The position numbers were made by a program, and so were the translations under genes. The notes under the pieces are model-generated. The model saw only the letters and a list, made by a program, of their open reading frames with translations. It was not told the DNA's origin and did not search any database. Below, piece after piece: positions 8,088-17,991 of a DNA stretch of 64,000 nt. This DNA is from Woeseiaceae bacterium (GTDB taxonomy: Bacteria; Pseudomonadota; Gammaproteobacteria; Steroidobacterales; Woeseiaceae): NCBI GenBank assembly GCA_028822065.1, contig JAPKEL010000007.1, positions 17,872 through 81,871 of the forward strand, written 5' to 3'. Position 1 is the first letter of the stretch. Every line of letters begins with the position of its first letter.

Positions 8088-9587
8088 ATGAATTATATGA
8101 CCTCCACGGAACCTGCATCAAAAATCTCAACGGATTGTTTAATTGTAGGAGTATACAAAAATAATAAGCTCAGTATAGCCGCACAAGATATTGATAAAAA
8201 TTGCGATGGTTTTATCCTAAAATTACTTAAAAATGGTGATTTACTCTCAGGATTGGGCGAGCACAAAATATTTCATTCTGTAAAAAATATAAGTGCAAAA
8301 AGACTCTTAATCGTGGGTCTTGGAGACAGTGACACCTTTGGTATTAATGAACTAAAAAAAGCAAATGAAGCATTAACCATAGCTATTCGTAACTGCAAAT
8401 TAAAAAGTATTGCTAATTACTTGACGCTGGAAACTAAGGATAATGCCGACAGTTGTTTTATTGCAAGACAAAGCATTGAACCATTTTTAAATAATCTATA
8501 TCAGTTCAATGAGATGAAATCTAAAGCTCGTAATTATGCGTGCTCCCCTAAAAAAATAATAATAGCGGTAGATAAAAAAACTAATATAAAAAAAATAATA
8601 TTGGCATGCGAACAAGCTGATGCAATCTCTAAAGGTATGAATATAGCCAGAGATTTGGGAAATTTTCCTGCAAATATTTGTACACCATCTTTTTTAGCAA
8701 AAAAATCACAAGAAATTGCTAAATCTTATTCAAATCTTTCGACAAAAATTTACGATGAAAATACCATAAAAAAACTGGGCATGCGTTCATTTTTATCTGT
8801 AACCGCAGGGTCAAAGGAGCCCGCAAAACTTATTGTAATGCAATACAAAGGAGCCGGCTCAAAAGCACCTTTAGTTTTAGTTGGAAAAGGAGTGACTTTT
8901 GATACTGGAGGTATATCAATAAAACCCAGTGCAGCAATGGATGAAATGAAATATGACATGTGTGGAGCAGCAACAGTTATTGGAACAATCACTGCCGTTG
9001 CACAATTACAATTACCGATTAATTTAACGATTGTGGTACCTGCTTGTGAAAATCGCCCTAGCAGTACGGCTACTCTTCCAGGTGATATTGTTAAAAGTAT
9101 GTCTGGACAGACCATCGAAATATTAAATACGGATGCTGAAGGCCGGTTGATTCTTTGTGATGCTCTTACATTTGCTGAGAGATTTAAGCCAAAATATATT
9201 ATTGATGTAGCCACATTAACCGGTGCTTGTGTCGTTGCTCTTGGGCATCATCGTACTGCTGTGATGAGTAATTGTGATGAATTGAGCAAGTTAATAATGA
9301 ATGCTGGGGAAAACTCCTTAGATCGGGCCTGGGCCATGCCTATGGGAGATGAGTACGAAGCTCAGCTTAAAAGTAACTTCGCTGATTTTGCAAATATTGG
9401 TGGTGGTGGTGGTGGATCAATTACTGCTGCATGCTTCCTTGGAAAATTTACTAAAAATATGAAATGGGCTCATCTTGATATTGCTGGAACTGCTTGGGTT
9501 TCTGGGGAGAAAAAAGGAAGTACTGGTAGGCCTGTCCCATTGCTTACAGAATTTATTATCAATCAAAGTATCGATAAAACAACATAA
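8088..9587 (+). CDS. pepA: Leucyl aminopeptidase (M17), PepA
   Basis: PepA is a cytosolic two-metal M17 aminopeptidase that removes N-terminal residues; in some bacteria it also binds DNA. The 499-residue protein has the metal-ligand segment LVGKGVTFDTGG (Lys near 267), ISIKPS with the catalytic Lys (about 279), and NTDAEGRL (347-354), which supplies metal ligands and the catalytic Arg. A run of six glycines at 438-443 is encoded by five GGT repeats. ATG has AGGA eight bases upstream. holC begins two bases after the stop, giving the standard pepA-holC-valS order. Confidence 0.96.
   Translation: MNYMTSTEPASKISTDCLIVGVYKNNKLSIAAQDIDKNCDGFILKLLKNGDLLSGLGEHKIFHSVKNISAKRLLIVGLGDSDTFGINELKKANEALTIAIRNCKLKSIANYLTLETKDNADSCFIARQSIEPFLNNLYQFNEMKSKARNYACSPKKIIIAVDKKTNIKKIILACEQADAISKGMNIARDLGNFPANICTPSFLAKKSQEIAKSYSNLSTKIYDENTIKKLGMRSFLSVTAGSKEPAKLIVMQYKGAGSKAPLVLVGKGVTFDTGGISIKPSAAMDEMKYDMCGAATVIGTITAVAQLQLPINLTIVVPACENRPSSTATLPGDIVKSMSGQTIEILNTDAEGRLILCDALTFAERFKPKYIIDVATLTGACVVALGHHRTAVMSNCDELSKLIMNAGENSLDRAWAMPMGDEYEAQLKSNFADFANIGGGGGGSITAACFLGKFTKNMKWAHLDIAGTAWVSGEKKGSTGRPVPLLTEFIINQSIDKTT
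9399..9413 (+). repeat. GGT trinucleotide repeat in pepA
   Basis: Five perfect GGT units followed by GGA encode six consecutive glycines in the ANIGG-x-x-GG loop of PepA. Length changes by slippage would alter loop length without breaking frame. It could equally be a fixed sequence. Confidence 0.8.
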
Positions 9588-9588
9588 T

Positions 9589-10017
9589 ATGCCTCAAATT
9601 GATTTCTATATTTTATCCAGCCAGAGTGAAAAATCTAAACAATTATTCGCCTGTCGCATAACCGAAAAAGCGTACAAAATGCAACATAGTATTGTCATAC
9701 AGTCAGAAAATAATAAAGATGCTGAATACCTTGATGAGTTACTTTGGAATTTCCGGGATGACAGCTTTGTTCCGCATCACACCAGTAATGATAAAACAAA
9801 TAGCGCTGTCCAATCTATTGTAGTTCCTGATAATAAAAAACAAACTAATAAGGATGATATCCTTATCAATTTATCCGGGTTAATAAGTGATGATCATCAA
9901 AAATATCAACGAATAATTGAAATAGTAATCAATGAAAACAATGATAAAGAAAATGCAAGGAAGCGATTTGCGGCTTACCGTGAACTGGGTTATGAAATAA
10001 AGTCACATAACATCTAA
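9589..10017 (+). CDS. holC: DNA polymerase III chi subunit
   Basis: Chi links the clamp loader to SSB during replication. The 142-residue product has the HolC pattern IDFYIL at the N-terminus, LACR-like FACRITEKAYKMQHSIVI, and ELLWNFRDDSFVPHH (about 53-67), the conserved L-W-x-F-x-x-x-SF(V/I)PH motif. ATG 9589 is chosen because it follows the pepA stop by one base and puts the conserved PQIDFYIL at the N-terminus; an earlier in-frame ATG at 9475 lies inside pepA. The middle of the protein is more divergent and Asn/Lys-rich. valS follows 46 bases later. Confidence 0.9.
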   Translation: MPQIDFYILSSQSEKSKQLFACRITEKAYKMQHSIVIQSENNKDAEYLDELLWNFRDDSFVPHHTSNDKTNSAVQSIVVPDNKKQTNKDDILINLSGLISDDHQKYQRIIEIVINENNDKENARKRFAAYRELGYEIKSHNI

Positions 10018-10063
10018 ACTCTAATTTTGATGTTATAAATATAATTACTAAATTAAGCGCATT

Positions 10064-12835
10064 ATGGAAAAACGTTATCAACCAAGCAATATAGAACAGC
10101 GTCATTATCAGCGCTGGGAAGAAAATAATTACTTCGAGCCTCAAGGTAATGGTAATCCATTTTGCATTGTCATTCCCCCACCTAATATAACTGGAACATT
10201 ACATATGGGGCATGCTTTTCAAGACACAATCATGGATACATTGACCCGTTACCATAGAATGATGGGGGATAATACTTTATGGCAACCAGGTATGGATCAT
10301 GCGGGAATAGCCACTCAAATGGTTGTTGAGAGATTATTGAATTCAGAAGGCTTGTCACGTCTAGACATGGAAAGAGATGAATTTATTGAACGTGTCTGGG
10401 AATGGAAAAATCAATCTGGAGGAACTATTGCCAAACAACTTAGAAGAATGGGCGCCTCTCTGGATTGGAAACGAGACTGCTTTACTATGGATCCAAAACT
10501 CAATGATGCTGTAACTGAAGTTTTCATCTCTCTATATGAAGAAGGATTAATTTACCGTGGAAAACGCCTAGTTAATTGGGACCCTATATTACATACAGCG
10601 TTATCAGATTTAGAGGTTCTTGTTACTGAAGAAGCTGGTCATTTATGGCATTTGCGATACCCATTAGCAAATGATGGTGGCTATCTAATTGTCGCAACAA
10701 CACGTCCTGAAACCTGTTTAGGAGATAGCGCTATTGCCGTTCATCCAAATGATGAACGTTATCAAAAATTAATTGGTGAACATGCGGTTGTCCCAATCAT
10801 TAACCGTAAAATTCCTATAATAGCTGATGAATATGTTGATCCAGAATTTGGCTCTGGGTGCGTCAAGATTACTCCTGCTCATGATTTTAATGATTATGAG
10901 GTTGGTGTTAGACACAATCTCCCATTAATTAATATTTTTAATGACAATGCTGAGCTAAATGAAACGACACCAAAAGAACTGCAAGGACTATCAAGAGAAA
11001 AAGCCAGAGAAGCAATTATTGAGAAATTTAAGGTGCTTAACCTGATTGATGAAATAAAAGAACATCACAGCAATATTCCTAGAGGAGATAGAAGCGAATC
11101 AATCATCGAGCCTTATCTAACAGATCAATGGTATGTAAATATAAAACCATTAGCTGAACCTGCTATAAAAGCGGTAAAAGAAAAAGAAATCCGTTTTATC
11201 CCGGAAGATTGGTCAAAAACATACTTTGAATGGATGGAAAACATACAAGATTGGTGTATCAGTCGACAGTTATGGTGGGGGCACAGAATACCCGCTTGGT
11301 ATGATGAGGAAAAAAATATCTTTGTTGGTAGAAATGAATCAGAAATAAGAAAAAAATATAAATTAAATGAAAATACAAAATTAACTCAAGATAATGATGT
11401 CCTAGATACTTGGTTCTCATCTGCATTATGGCCTTTCAGCACGCAGGGATGGCCTAATAAAACCGAATCTCTTGAAACATTTTATCCGGGCCAGGTGCTG
11501 GTGACTGGTTTCGATATTATCTTTTTTTGGGTAGCTAGAATGATAATGATGGGAATTAAGTTTACTGGAAAAGTTCCATTTCATGAGGTTTATATTCATG
11601 GCTTAATCAGAGATCAAAATGGACAAAAAATGTCTAAATCTAAAGGCAATGTCTTGGATCCAATTGATCTTATTGATGGAACAAATCTTGAGGATCTTAT
11701 AAAGAAACGCACTGTCGGTTTAATGCAAGATCATATGAAGCCAGAAATTAAAAAAAATACAATAAAACAATTTCCAAATGGTATTGAAAGTTATGGGGCA
11801 GATGCTCTCAGATTTACATTTGCCTCTTTAGCAACCACCGGGAGAGATATAAGATTTGATCTAGGCCGAATTGAGGGGTACAAAAATTTCTGCAATAAAA
11901 TATGGAATGCGGCACATTTTGTTTTATTGAACACAAATGATCTAGAAATCAAAGAACAAGAAGTTATTCAATATAGTGTCGCAGACAAATGGATAATATC
12001 GAGCTTAAACAAAGCCACCAAGTCTATACACGAACATTTTTCTAATTATCGATTTGATTTAGCTGCTCAGTGCTTGCATGAATTTATCTGGCATGAATAT
12101 TGTGACTGGTATCTTGAGTTAGCTAAAGCAACATTACAAAGCGATGCTACTGATAACAAAATAAAACTCGGCGCCAAGTACACCTTAATAAAAAGCCTTG
12201 AAAGTATATTAAGGCTCCTCCATCCAATAATGCCCTTCATTACTGAGGAAATATGGCTTAACCTCAGATCAAAATTGGCATTAAAGGAAGAAACTATCAT
12301 GTTGCGGCCTTACCCTGAATACTGCCCTACGAAAGATGATTTTGAGGCGGAAAAAGAAATAACATGGATCAAGCAATTTATTGCAGGTATTAGACAAATT
12401 CGCGGTGAAATGAACATCTCTCCTGGAAAAAAACTCCCAGTTATATTACAAAATACATCGAATTCAGATCAAAAATTAGCTAATGAGCATCTGGATCTGC
12501 TAAAACGTATAGGGAGAATTGATAACATCCGCCCCCTCGAGTTAAAAGAAAACGAACCTATATCTTCAACAGCCATGCATGGAAAAATGAAGTTACTTAT
12601 ACCTCTCGCTGATCTTATCGATATTGATGATGAAATCGCTCGATTAACAAAACAAATAACCCATACACACAATGAAGTGACGAAAAGCACAGCAAAATTA
12701 GATAATAAAAATTTTATAAATAATGCACCATCAGAAATAGTGAGTAAAGAATATCAGCGTATAGATGAAAATAAACTCTTAATAAAAGATTTAGAAAATC
12801 AAATTGATAAACTTCAAAAAATACCAAATAAATAG
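10064..12835 (+). CDS. valS: Valine--tRNA ligase
   Basis: Class I aminoacyl-tRNA synthetase charging tRNA-Val, with an editing domain that hydrolyses Thr-tRNA-Val. The 923-residue protein has the HIGH motif as HMGH within PPPNITGTLHMGH (about 38-50), the CP1 editing domain with TTRPETCLGD, KMSKS within QKMSKSKGN (about 521-529), an anticodon-binding domain rich in Trp, and a C-terminal coiled coil (about 855-920), all in the usual order. Length is close to the E. coli enzyme. It ends the pepA-holC-valS run. Confidence 0.98.
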   Translation: MEKRYQPSNIEQRHYQRWEENNYFEPQGNGNPFCIVIPPPNITGTLHMGHAFQDTIMDTLTRYHRMMGDNTLWQPGMDHAGIATQMVVERLLNSEGLSRLDMERDEFIERVWEWKNQSGGTIAKQLRRMGASLDWKRDCFTMDPKLNDAVTEVFISLYEEGLIYRGKRLVNWDPILHTALSDLEVLVTEEAGHLWHLRYPLANDGGYLIVATTRPETCLGDSAIAVHPNDERYQKLIGEHAVVPIINRKIPIIADEYVDPEFGSGCVKITPAHDFNDYEVGVRHNLPLINIFNDNAELNETTPKELQGLSREKAREAIIEKFKVLNLIDEIKEHHSNIPRGDRSESIIEPYLTDQWYVNIKPLAEPAIKAVKEKEIRFIPEDWSKTYFEWMENIQDWCISRQLWWGHRIPAWYDEEKNIFVGRNESEIRKKYKLNENTKLTQDNDVLDTWFSSALWPFSTQGWPNKTESLETFYPGQVLVTGFDIIFFWVARMIMMGIKFTGKVPFHEVYIHGLIRDQNGQKMSKSKGNVLDPIDLIDGTNLEDLIKKRTVGLMQDHMKPEIKKNTIKQFPNGIESYGADALRFTFASLATTGRDIRFDLGRIEGYKNFCNKIWNAAHFVLLNTNDLEIKEQEVIQYSVADKWIISSLNKATKSIHEHFSNYRFDLAAQCLHEFIWHEYCDWYLELAKATLQSDATDNKIKLGAKYTLIKSLESILRLLHPIMPFITEEIWLNLRSKLALKEETIMLRPYPEYCPTKDDFEAEKEITWIKQFIAGIRQIRGEMNISPGKKLPVILQNTSNSDQKLANEHLDLLKRIGRIDNIRPLELKENEPISSTAMHGKMKLLIPLADLIDIDDEIARLTKQITHTHNEVTKSTAKLDNKNFINNAPSEIVSKEYQRIDENKLLIKDLENQIDKLQKIPNK

Positions 12836-12929
12836 AAACTTCAATTTCCTTCAAATGATATATTAGAACTAATATCTGTCATAATTAGAATTTAACCCCT
12901 TTTTAAACAAACAATCATTAAAATCAGTA

Positions 12930-15900
12930 ATGATAAATTTTCCTATACTCTCAAACAATAAAGCCAAAGATCTCAATTCTATTGGGCGAGCTATTGGCCC
13001 AAGTAACGCACTTATTCTTTATGAAATCGCAATTTCAAAAAATAACCCTGTAATTATTTTGGCAGAAAATACTCAGCATGCAGAACAATTAAAAGATGAA
13101 ATAACATTTTTCAATAAAGACGATTGTTCGATTGATCTATTTCCAGAATGGGAAACACTGCCATACGATAGTTTTTCTCCTCATCAAGATATTATTTCAA
13201 ATCGACTGACTATTTTAAGTAATCAAATAAAGTCGCAACGAAGAATTATTATTTTATCTGCCAGTGCTTTGCTCAATAAATTACCGCCCTGCAAATATAT
13301 TAATTCTCATTCTTTATCGCTAGATGTCGGTCATGAGCTCAAACATCAAGATCTAGCCAATAGACTCGTCCATAATGGCTATCGAAAAGTTGCACAAGTT
13401 GAAGATCATGGAGAATTTGCAACCAGAGGATCACTGCTTGATATATTCCCGATGGGCACAACAAAACCCATTAGGGTTGAGATATATGACAGTGAGATCG
13501 AATCATTACGTTATTTTAATGTAGATTCACAATTATCGGAGAAATTAGTTAAATCGGTAGTTATCCTTCCAGCAAATGAAATCCCTCTAGATGAAGACTC
13601 CATTCGGTATTTCAGACAACGCTACAGAGAAAGATTTGAAGGTGCGCCATCTCAATCCCGAGTTTATAATGAAATTTCTAATGGCATTGCTCATGGTGGT
13701 ATTGAATATTACTTGCCTTTATTTTACAAAAAAACCACAAATTTTTTTGATTATTTCAACAAAAATATTACTGTATTTGCACCTAATAATCTTGAAGAAA
13801 TATTAGCTATTTACTGGGAAGATATTCTAAGTCGCTACAAATTACACGGTCATAATATCGAAAAACCTCTTCTTGAACCTTCCGAGGCATTCATTGATAT
13901 CGATGCTATTAAAAAAATACTAAAAAATAAAGCTGTTATAAACTACAGCCAGGTCACTGTTAACGAAAATAAAAATACAATCAATTTAAAAACAAAACTA
14001 CCGCCGCCCATTAAAATAAAAGTCCAGCACAAAGAGCCGTCTGCTGAGTTAAAACGATTTCTAAAAAATTATAATGGCAAGATCCTTTTCACAGCTGATT
14101 CAGCTGGGCACAGAGAACTAATTTATGATTATTTAAGTAATTTACAACTTAGTATTAAGCGTATTGAAAATTGGGCTGAGTTTTGTAAGCTAAAATTTGA
14201 TTATGCTGTCACAATTGCCCCTTTTCAAGAAAGCGTCTTAATTGCAAATGCTAATATTGCAATTATCACTGAACAACAAATTTTTGGTGACAAGCCTAAA
14301 CAACGCCATCATAAATACAACAACAGAGATCCTGAGACAATTATCAAGCAATTGACTGATCTTACTATAGGCGCTCCAGTGGTTCATATTGTTTATGGTA
14401 TTGGTCGATTCCAAGGTTTAATCAAACTTAAATACAGTGATTATATGGAAGAATTTCTTCACCTTGAATACGCAGAAGGAGATAAGCTTTATGTACCTGT
14501 ACATGCTTTAGATTTAATATCACGTTACACAGGCTCATCGCCAGAGCATGCTCCCTTGCATAGACTGGGCAGCGATCAATGGAGTAAAGCAAAAAAACGT
14601 GCCATAAAGAAAATATACGATGTTGCTGCTGAACTCTTGGATGTTTATGCAAGAAGAGCAGCAAAAAAAGGACATGCTTTTAATTGGCCAGAAAATGAAT
14701 ACCGTGCATTTGAAGCAGGTTTTCCTTACGAAACAACCGCAGACCAAGAAAGTGCAATTTCAGATGTTTTAGAGGATTTATCTTCAAGCAAGCCCATGGA
14801 TAGAGTTATATGCGGTGATGTAGGCTTTGGCAAAACAGAGGTCGCTCTTCGAGCAGCATTTGCAGTTACCCTTGGTGGAAAACAAGTTGCTTTAATGGTT
14901 CCCACGACATTACTAGCACAACAACATGTACAAACATTTCAAAATCGTTTTGCTGATTGGCCAATTAGAATCGCAGTGTTATCTAGATTTCAATCTAAAA
15001 AAGAAATTCAAGCTTCAATTGCAGAAATCCGATCTGGTAAAATAGATATTGTCATTGGTACCCATAAAATTTTGCAACACACAAAAGATTTTTATCATTT
15101 AGGTTTAGTTGTCATTGATGAAGAGCATCGATTTGGTGTTCGTCATAAAGAAGCCATAAAGAACTTGAGAAGTGACATTGATATTCTCACACTAACAGCC
15201 ACTCCCATACCCAGAACATTAAATATGACGCTCGGTGGTATTAGAGAGTTATCCCTAATAACAACTCCGCCCGATAATCGCTTAGCGGTAAAGACATTCA
15301 TTACCGAATGGCGTGATATAAATATTCGTGAAGCCTGCTTGAGAGAAATAAAGCGTGGTGGGCAGATATATTTTATTCATAATCGGGTTGAGGATATTGA
15401 GAATATTAAACAACGATTAGAAAAAATACTTCCTGAAGTAAGCATTAAAATTGGTCACGGACAGATGCCGGAAAGACAATTAGAGGAAGTAATGCGTGAT
15501 TTCTATCAACGTCGCTTTAATATGTTGCTGTGCACCACAATAGTGGAAAGTGGTCTCGATATTCCAACAGCAAATACTATAATAATAAATCGTGCCGATA
15601 GATTTGGTTTGGCACAACTGCATCAACTTAGAGGGCGTGTTGGTAGATCTCATCATCGTGCATATGCTTACCTGCTATCACCGCCCAAAAATACCATTAC
15701 AGCTGATGCCAATAAGCGCCTTGAAGCTATATGCTCATTGGAAGATCTGGGTTCAGGTTTTACTTTAGCAACACATGATCTGGAGATACGTGGGGCTGGA
15801 GAGTTACTGGGAGATATTCAAAGCGGACAAATTCAAGAGATAGGATTTTCACTTTATACTGATATGCTAGCGCGTGCAGTAAAATCAATGAAAAAAGGCG

Positions 15901-16361
15901 ATAAAGCTAATCTCGATGAGCCTTTTAATTCAGGAGTTGATATTAATTTAAGGGTACCCTGCTTACTTCCTAATGATTACGTTCCAGATGTACATCTCCG
16001 CTTAATTCTCTATAAACGCATCGCTAGTGCAAATAACGAAGAATTAATAAAAATTAAAATTGAACTTATTGATCGTTTCGGCTTACTCCCCGATGAAGCT
16101 ATTTACTTACTTCGAATGAATGGTATTAAACAAAACTGCAATATAATAGGTATCCAGAAGGCAAATCTCGATACTGAAGGCGGGTATATTCAATTTTCTG
16201 ATTGCTCAAAAATAAACCCTGAAAAATTAATCGCTATCATTAGTAGTAAGAACATATACCGTATGCGTGGCCCACAGAGATTAAGCTTCAAAACTGATTT
16301 AATCTCACCAGAGGAACGTTTTCATTTTATAGAAACTCTTCTTGATGGACTGATAAACTGA
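12930..16361 (+). CDS. mfd: Transcription-repair coupling factor Mfd
   Basis: Mfd displaces RNA polymerase stalled at DNA lesions and recruits UvrA. The 1143-residue protein has the UvrB-like N-terminal module (FPEWETLPYDSFSPHQD near 70-86), the RNA-polymerase interaction domain near 480-560 (IVYGIGRFQGL, LEYAEGDKLYVPV), a RecG-like motor with Walker A GDVGFGKTEVALRAA (about 629-643), DEEH (about 730-733) and TATPIPRTLNM, the helicase C part with SGLDIPTANT, and the TRCF C-terminal domain. All expected domains are present. csiV follows 58 bases later. Confidence 0.98.
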   Translation: MINFPILSNNKAKDLNSIGRAIGPSNALILYEIAISKNNPVIILAENTQHAEQLKDEITFFNKDDCSIDLFPEWETLPYDSFSPHQDIISNRLTILSNQIKSQRRIIILSASALLNKLPPCKYINSHSLSLDVGHELKHQDLANRLVHNGYRKVAQVEDHGEFATRGSLLDIFPMGTTKPIRVEIYDSEIESLRYFNVDSQLSEKLVKSVVILPANEIPLDEDSIRYFRQRYRERFEGAPSQSRVYNEISNGIAHGGIEYYLPLFYKKTTNFFDYFNKNITVFAPNNLEEILAIYWEDILSRYKLHGHNIEKPLLEPSEAFIDIDAIKKILKNKAVINYSQVTVNENKNTINLKTKLPPPIKIKVQHKEPSAELKRFLKNYNGKILFTADSAGHRELIYDYLSNLQLSIKRIENWAEFCKLKFDYAVTIAPFQESVLIANANIAIITEQQIFGDKPKQRHHKYNNRDPETIIKQLTDLTIGAPVVHIVYGIGRFQGLIKLKYSDYMEEFLHLEYAEGDKLYVPVHALDLISRYTGSSPEHAPLHRLGSDQWSKAKKRAIKKIYDVAAELLDVYARRAAKKGHAFNWPENEYRAFEAGFPYETTADQESAISDVLEDLSSSKPMDRVICGDVGFGKTEVALRAAFAVTLGGKQVALMVPTTLLAQQHVQTFQNRFADWPIRIAVLSRFQSKKEIQASIAEIRSGKIDIVIGTHKILQHTKDFYHLGLVVIDEEHRFGVRHKEAIKNLRSDIDILTLTATPIPRTLNMTLGGIRELSLITTPPDNRLAVKTFITEWRDINIREACLREIKRGGQIYFIHNRVEDIENIKQRLEKILPEVSIKIGHGQMPERQLEEVMRDFYQRRFNMLLCTTIVESGLDIPTANTIIINRADRFGLAQLHQLRGRVGRSHHRAYAYLLSPPKNTITADANKRLEAICSLEDLGSGFTLATHDLEIRGAGELLGDIQSGQIQEIGFSLYTDMLARAVKSMKKGDKANLDEPFNSGVDINLRVPCLLPNDYVPDVHLRLILYKRIASANNEELIKIKIELIDRFGLLPDEAIYLLRMNGIKQNCNIIGIQKANLDTEGGYIQFSDCSKINPEKLIAIISSKNIYRMRGPQRLSFKTDLISPEERFHFIETLLDGLIN

Positions 16362-16419
16362 GTGTTGTTATTGTTCATACTTAATTTATAAAAAATAATA
16401 CCAAATAATACCTACTGCA

Positions 16420-17991
16420 ATGATAAGAAATAACCTCAATAACAATAGATATGATATAAGAATTAATTCACTATTTATATGCTTTTTGATTTCAATTTTT
16501 TGCAGTAATTTAGTAGCAAATGCAGATGATGTTCAAGAAATCTATGCCAATTACTCATTAGAAATTATTATATTTAAATATCTCGATGAAGAATCTGGAG
16601 GGACTGAATTATTTGAAAAAAATATAACTCCAATCAATCCTGACAAAGAAATACAAGATATCGAAATGTTTGAAAATAATAACTCGACTCAGAGCTTATC
16701 CGATCAGGGCTTCATAAACAAAGAGCCTAGAGAAGAAGAAATAAATAGCATTGAAGCGCTCCCCTCTGACAATCAAATATTATTTAATATTATTCCCAAT
16801 AAACAACTAACTCTGGGAACAGCTCATAATAGATTGAATCGTATAAGAGTTTATCAGCCGATAATATGGAGTGGCTGGAAACAAATATTAAATACTATCG
16901 AATTAACGCCTGAAGTTAAACTAAGGCGCCTACAAAATACGCTGGGTGAATTTGAAGGTAATTTCAAATTTTACAAAAGTAATGGTGGCAAACTAAGATT
17001 GGCAGTTGATGTGAATATGCATAAAGAACAACCAATTCATCCTATTACTTTAAATAAAAATCTCGAAGAAGACACAACACAAGATCTTCCATCTATGACA
17101 AACATCATACCAGAAACATTAAAGTATCCACTTTCAGATGATAAAGAAATAAGGTTAGATGAAATTCGATATTTTGATCATCCTAAATTTGGAATACTGG
17201 CTAAAGTTTCAGAAATAAGCCCATTAAATTTAAAAGAAAAAAATACAAAGATCGAAATAAAACCAGCCGCCGGTAATGTGTTTAACGAGAAGCTCTTAAA
17301 AGAAAGAAAAAATTATATCTCCGCCATTGAAAGAGGAATAGTAGGTCTTGGGAAAACTGGTAAATTTATATCCTTAATTCTTAATAAAAACGGTAGCTTT
17401 ATTACTCATATTGCCGACCAACTTGCCATTGATAAATTAAATTCTAATGAGGTTGCATACGATGCTTTTATTTATTCAGTGAATAATGGAAAAACCATAG
17501 AGCAAAATAAACTCACAATTGAAATTAATGGGATTAATGATCCGCCGCTATCCAAAGACAAAAAGATCGTAATAGGTAGTTATACTTACTATGATTTCAG
17601 TTTAGACGATTTTTTCTTTGAAGATATCGAGGGAAATGAACTAAGTCATATTATAATTACACAATTACCGAAAACTGGGGATTTATATCTAGAATATCCA
17701 TTTGGTATTTGGGCTATAAAAAGTGGTATGCATATAACAAAAGCTGAGATTCCTTTCTTAAAATACAAGCCATCATTAACCGAAAATCTAAACTTAATGG
17801 CATTAACTAAAGATGGTAACCCAATTATATCAATCCATTTCAAGGTTAATGATGGAGAAATAGACAGTAAAAAAGAGAATAAATTTGAATTTCAATTCCC
17901 GGTAACTAAAAACCCAGATAATACGGAAAATAAAAATTCACTCATTAAACTCAAAAAATTCAACAATATTATCCACTTAATTCGAAATTAG
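16420..17991 (+). CDS. CsiV-like envelope protein with a C-terminal VCBS/cadherin-like extension
   Basis: A 523-residue protein with a signal-peptide-like N-terminus (hydrophobic 17-32, possible cleavage after ANA). Residues 46-264 match the CsiV family of peptidoglycan-associated proteins: YSLEIIIFKY, RIRVYQPIIWSGWKQ (141-155), GEFEGNFKFY (176-185) and LDEIRYFDHPKFGILAKV (246-263), the last being where usual CsiV proteins end. A further 260 residues follow: a VCBS-like unit (about 280-375; LILNKNGSF, AFIYSVNNGKT, EINGINDPP) and a tandem-95/cadherin-like unit (about 377-496; FFEDIEGNELSHIIITQLP, FKVNDGEID). The gene lies between mfd and nagZ, the usual csiV position. Its end overlaps the convergent nagZ by 23 bases. 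Confidence 0.8.
   Translation: MIRNNLNNNRYDIRINSLFICFLISIFCSNLVANADDVQEIYANYSLEIIIFKYLDEESGGTELFEKNITPINPDKEIQDIEMFENNNSTQSLSDQGFINKEPREEEINSIEALPSDNQILFNIIPNKQLTLGTAHNRLNRIRVYQPIIWSGWKQILNTIELTPEVKLRRLQNTLGEFEGNFKFYKSNGGKLRLAVDVNMHKEQPIHPITLNKNLEEDTTQDLPSMTNIIPETLKYPLSDDKEIRLDEIRYFDHPKFGILAKVSEISPLNLKEKNTKIEIKPAAGNVFNEKLLKERKNYISAIERGIVGLGKTGKFISLILNKNGSFITHIADQLAIDKLNSNEVAYDAFIYSVNNGKTIEQNKLTIEINGINDPPLSKDKKIVIGSYTYYDFSLDDFFFEDIEGNELSHIIITQLPKTGDLYLEYPFGIWAIKSGMHITKAEIPFLKYKPSLTENLNLMALTKDGNPIISIHFKVNDGEIDSKKENKFEFQFPVTKNPDNTENKNSLIKLKKFNNIIHLIRN

Noticed and set aside
8750..9214. 154-codon antisense frame inside pepA
   Set aside because: Lies wholly within a conserved enzyme gene, has no ribosome-binding site and no recognisable motif.
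9399..9416. Poly-glycine tract in PepA suspected of replacing a catalytic arginine
   Set aside because: The catalytic Arg is in NTDAEGRL (residue 353), which is intact. The glycine run falls in a variable loop, so no loss of activity is implied.
12850..12880. Imperfect inverted repeat after valS (GATATATTAG/CTAATATC) as a terminator
   Set aside because: Bulged AT-only stem with no T-run directly after it; too weak to list.
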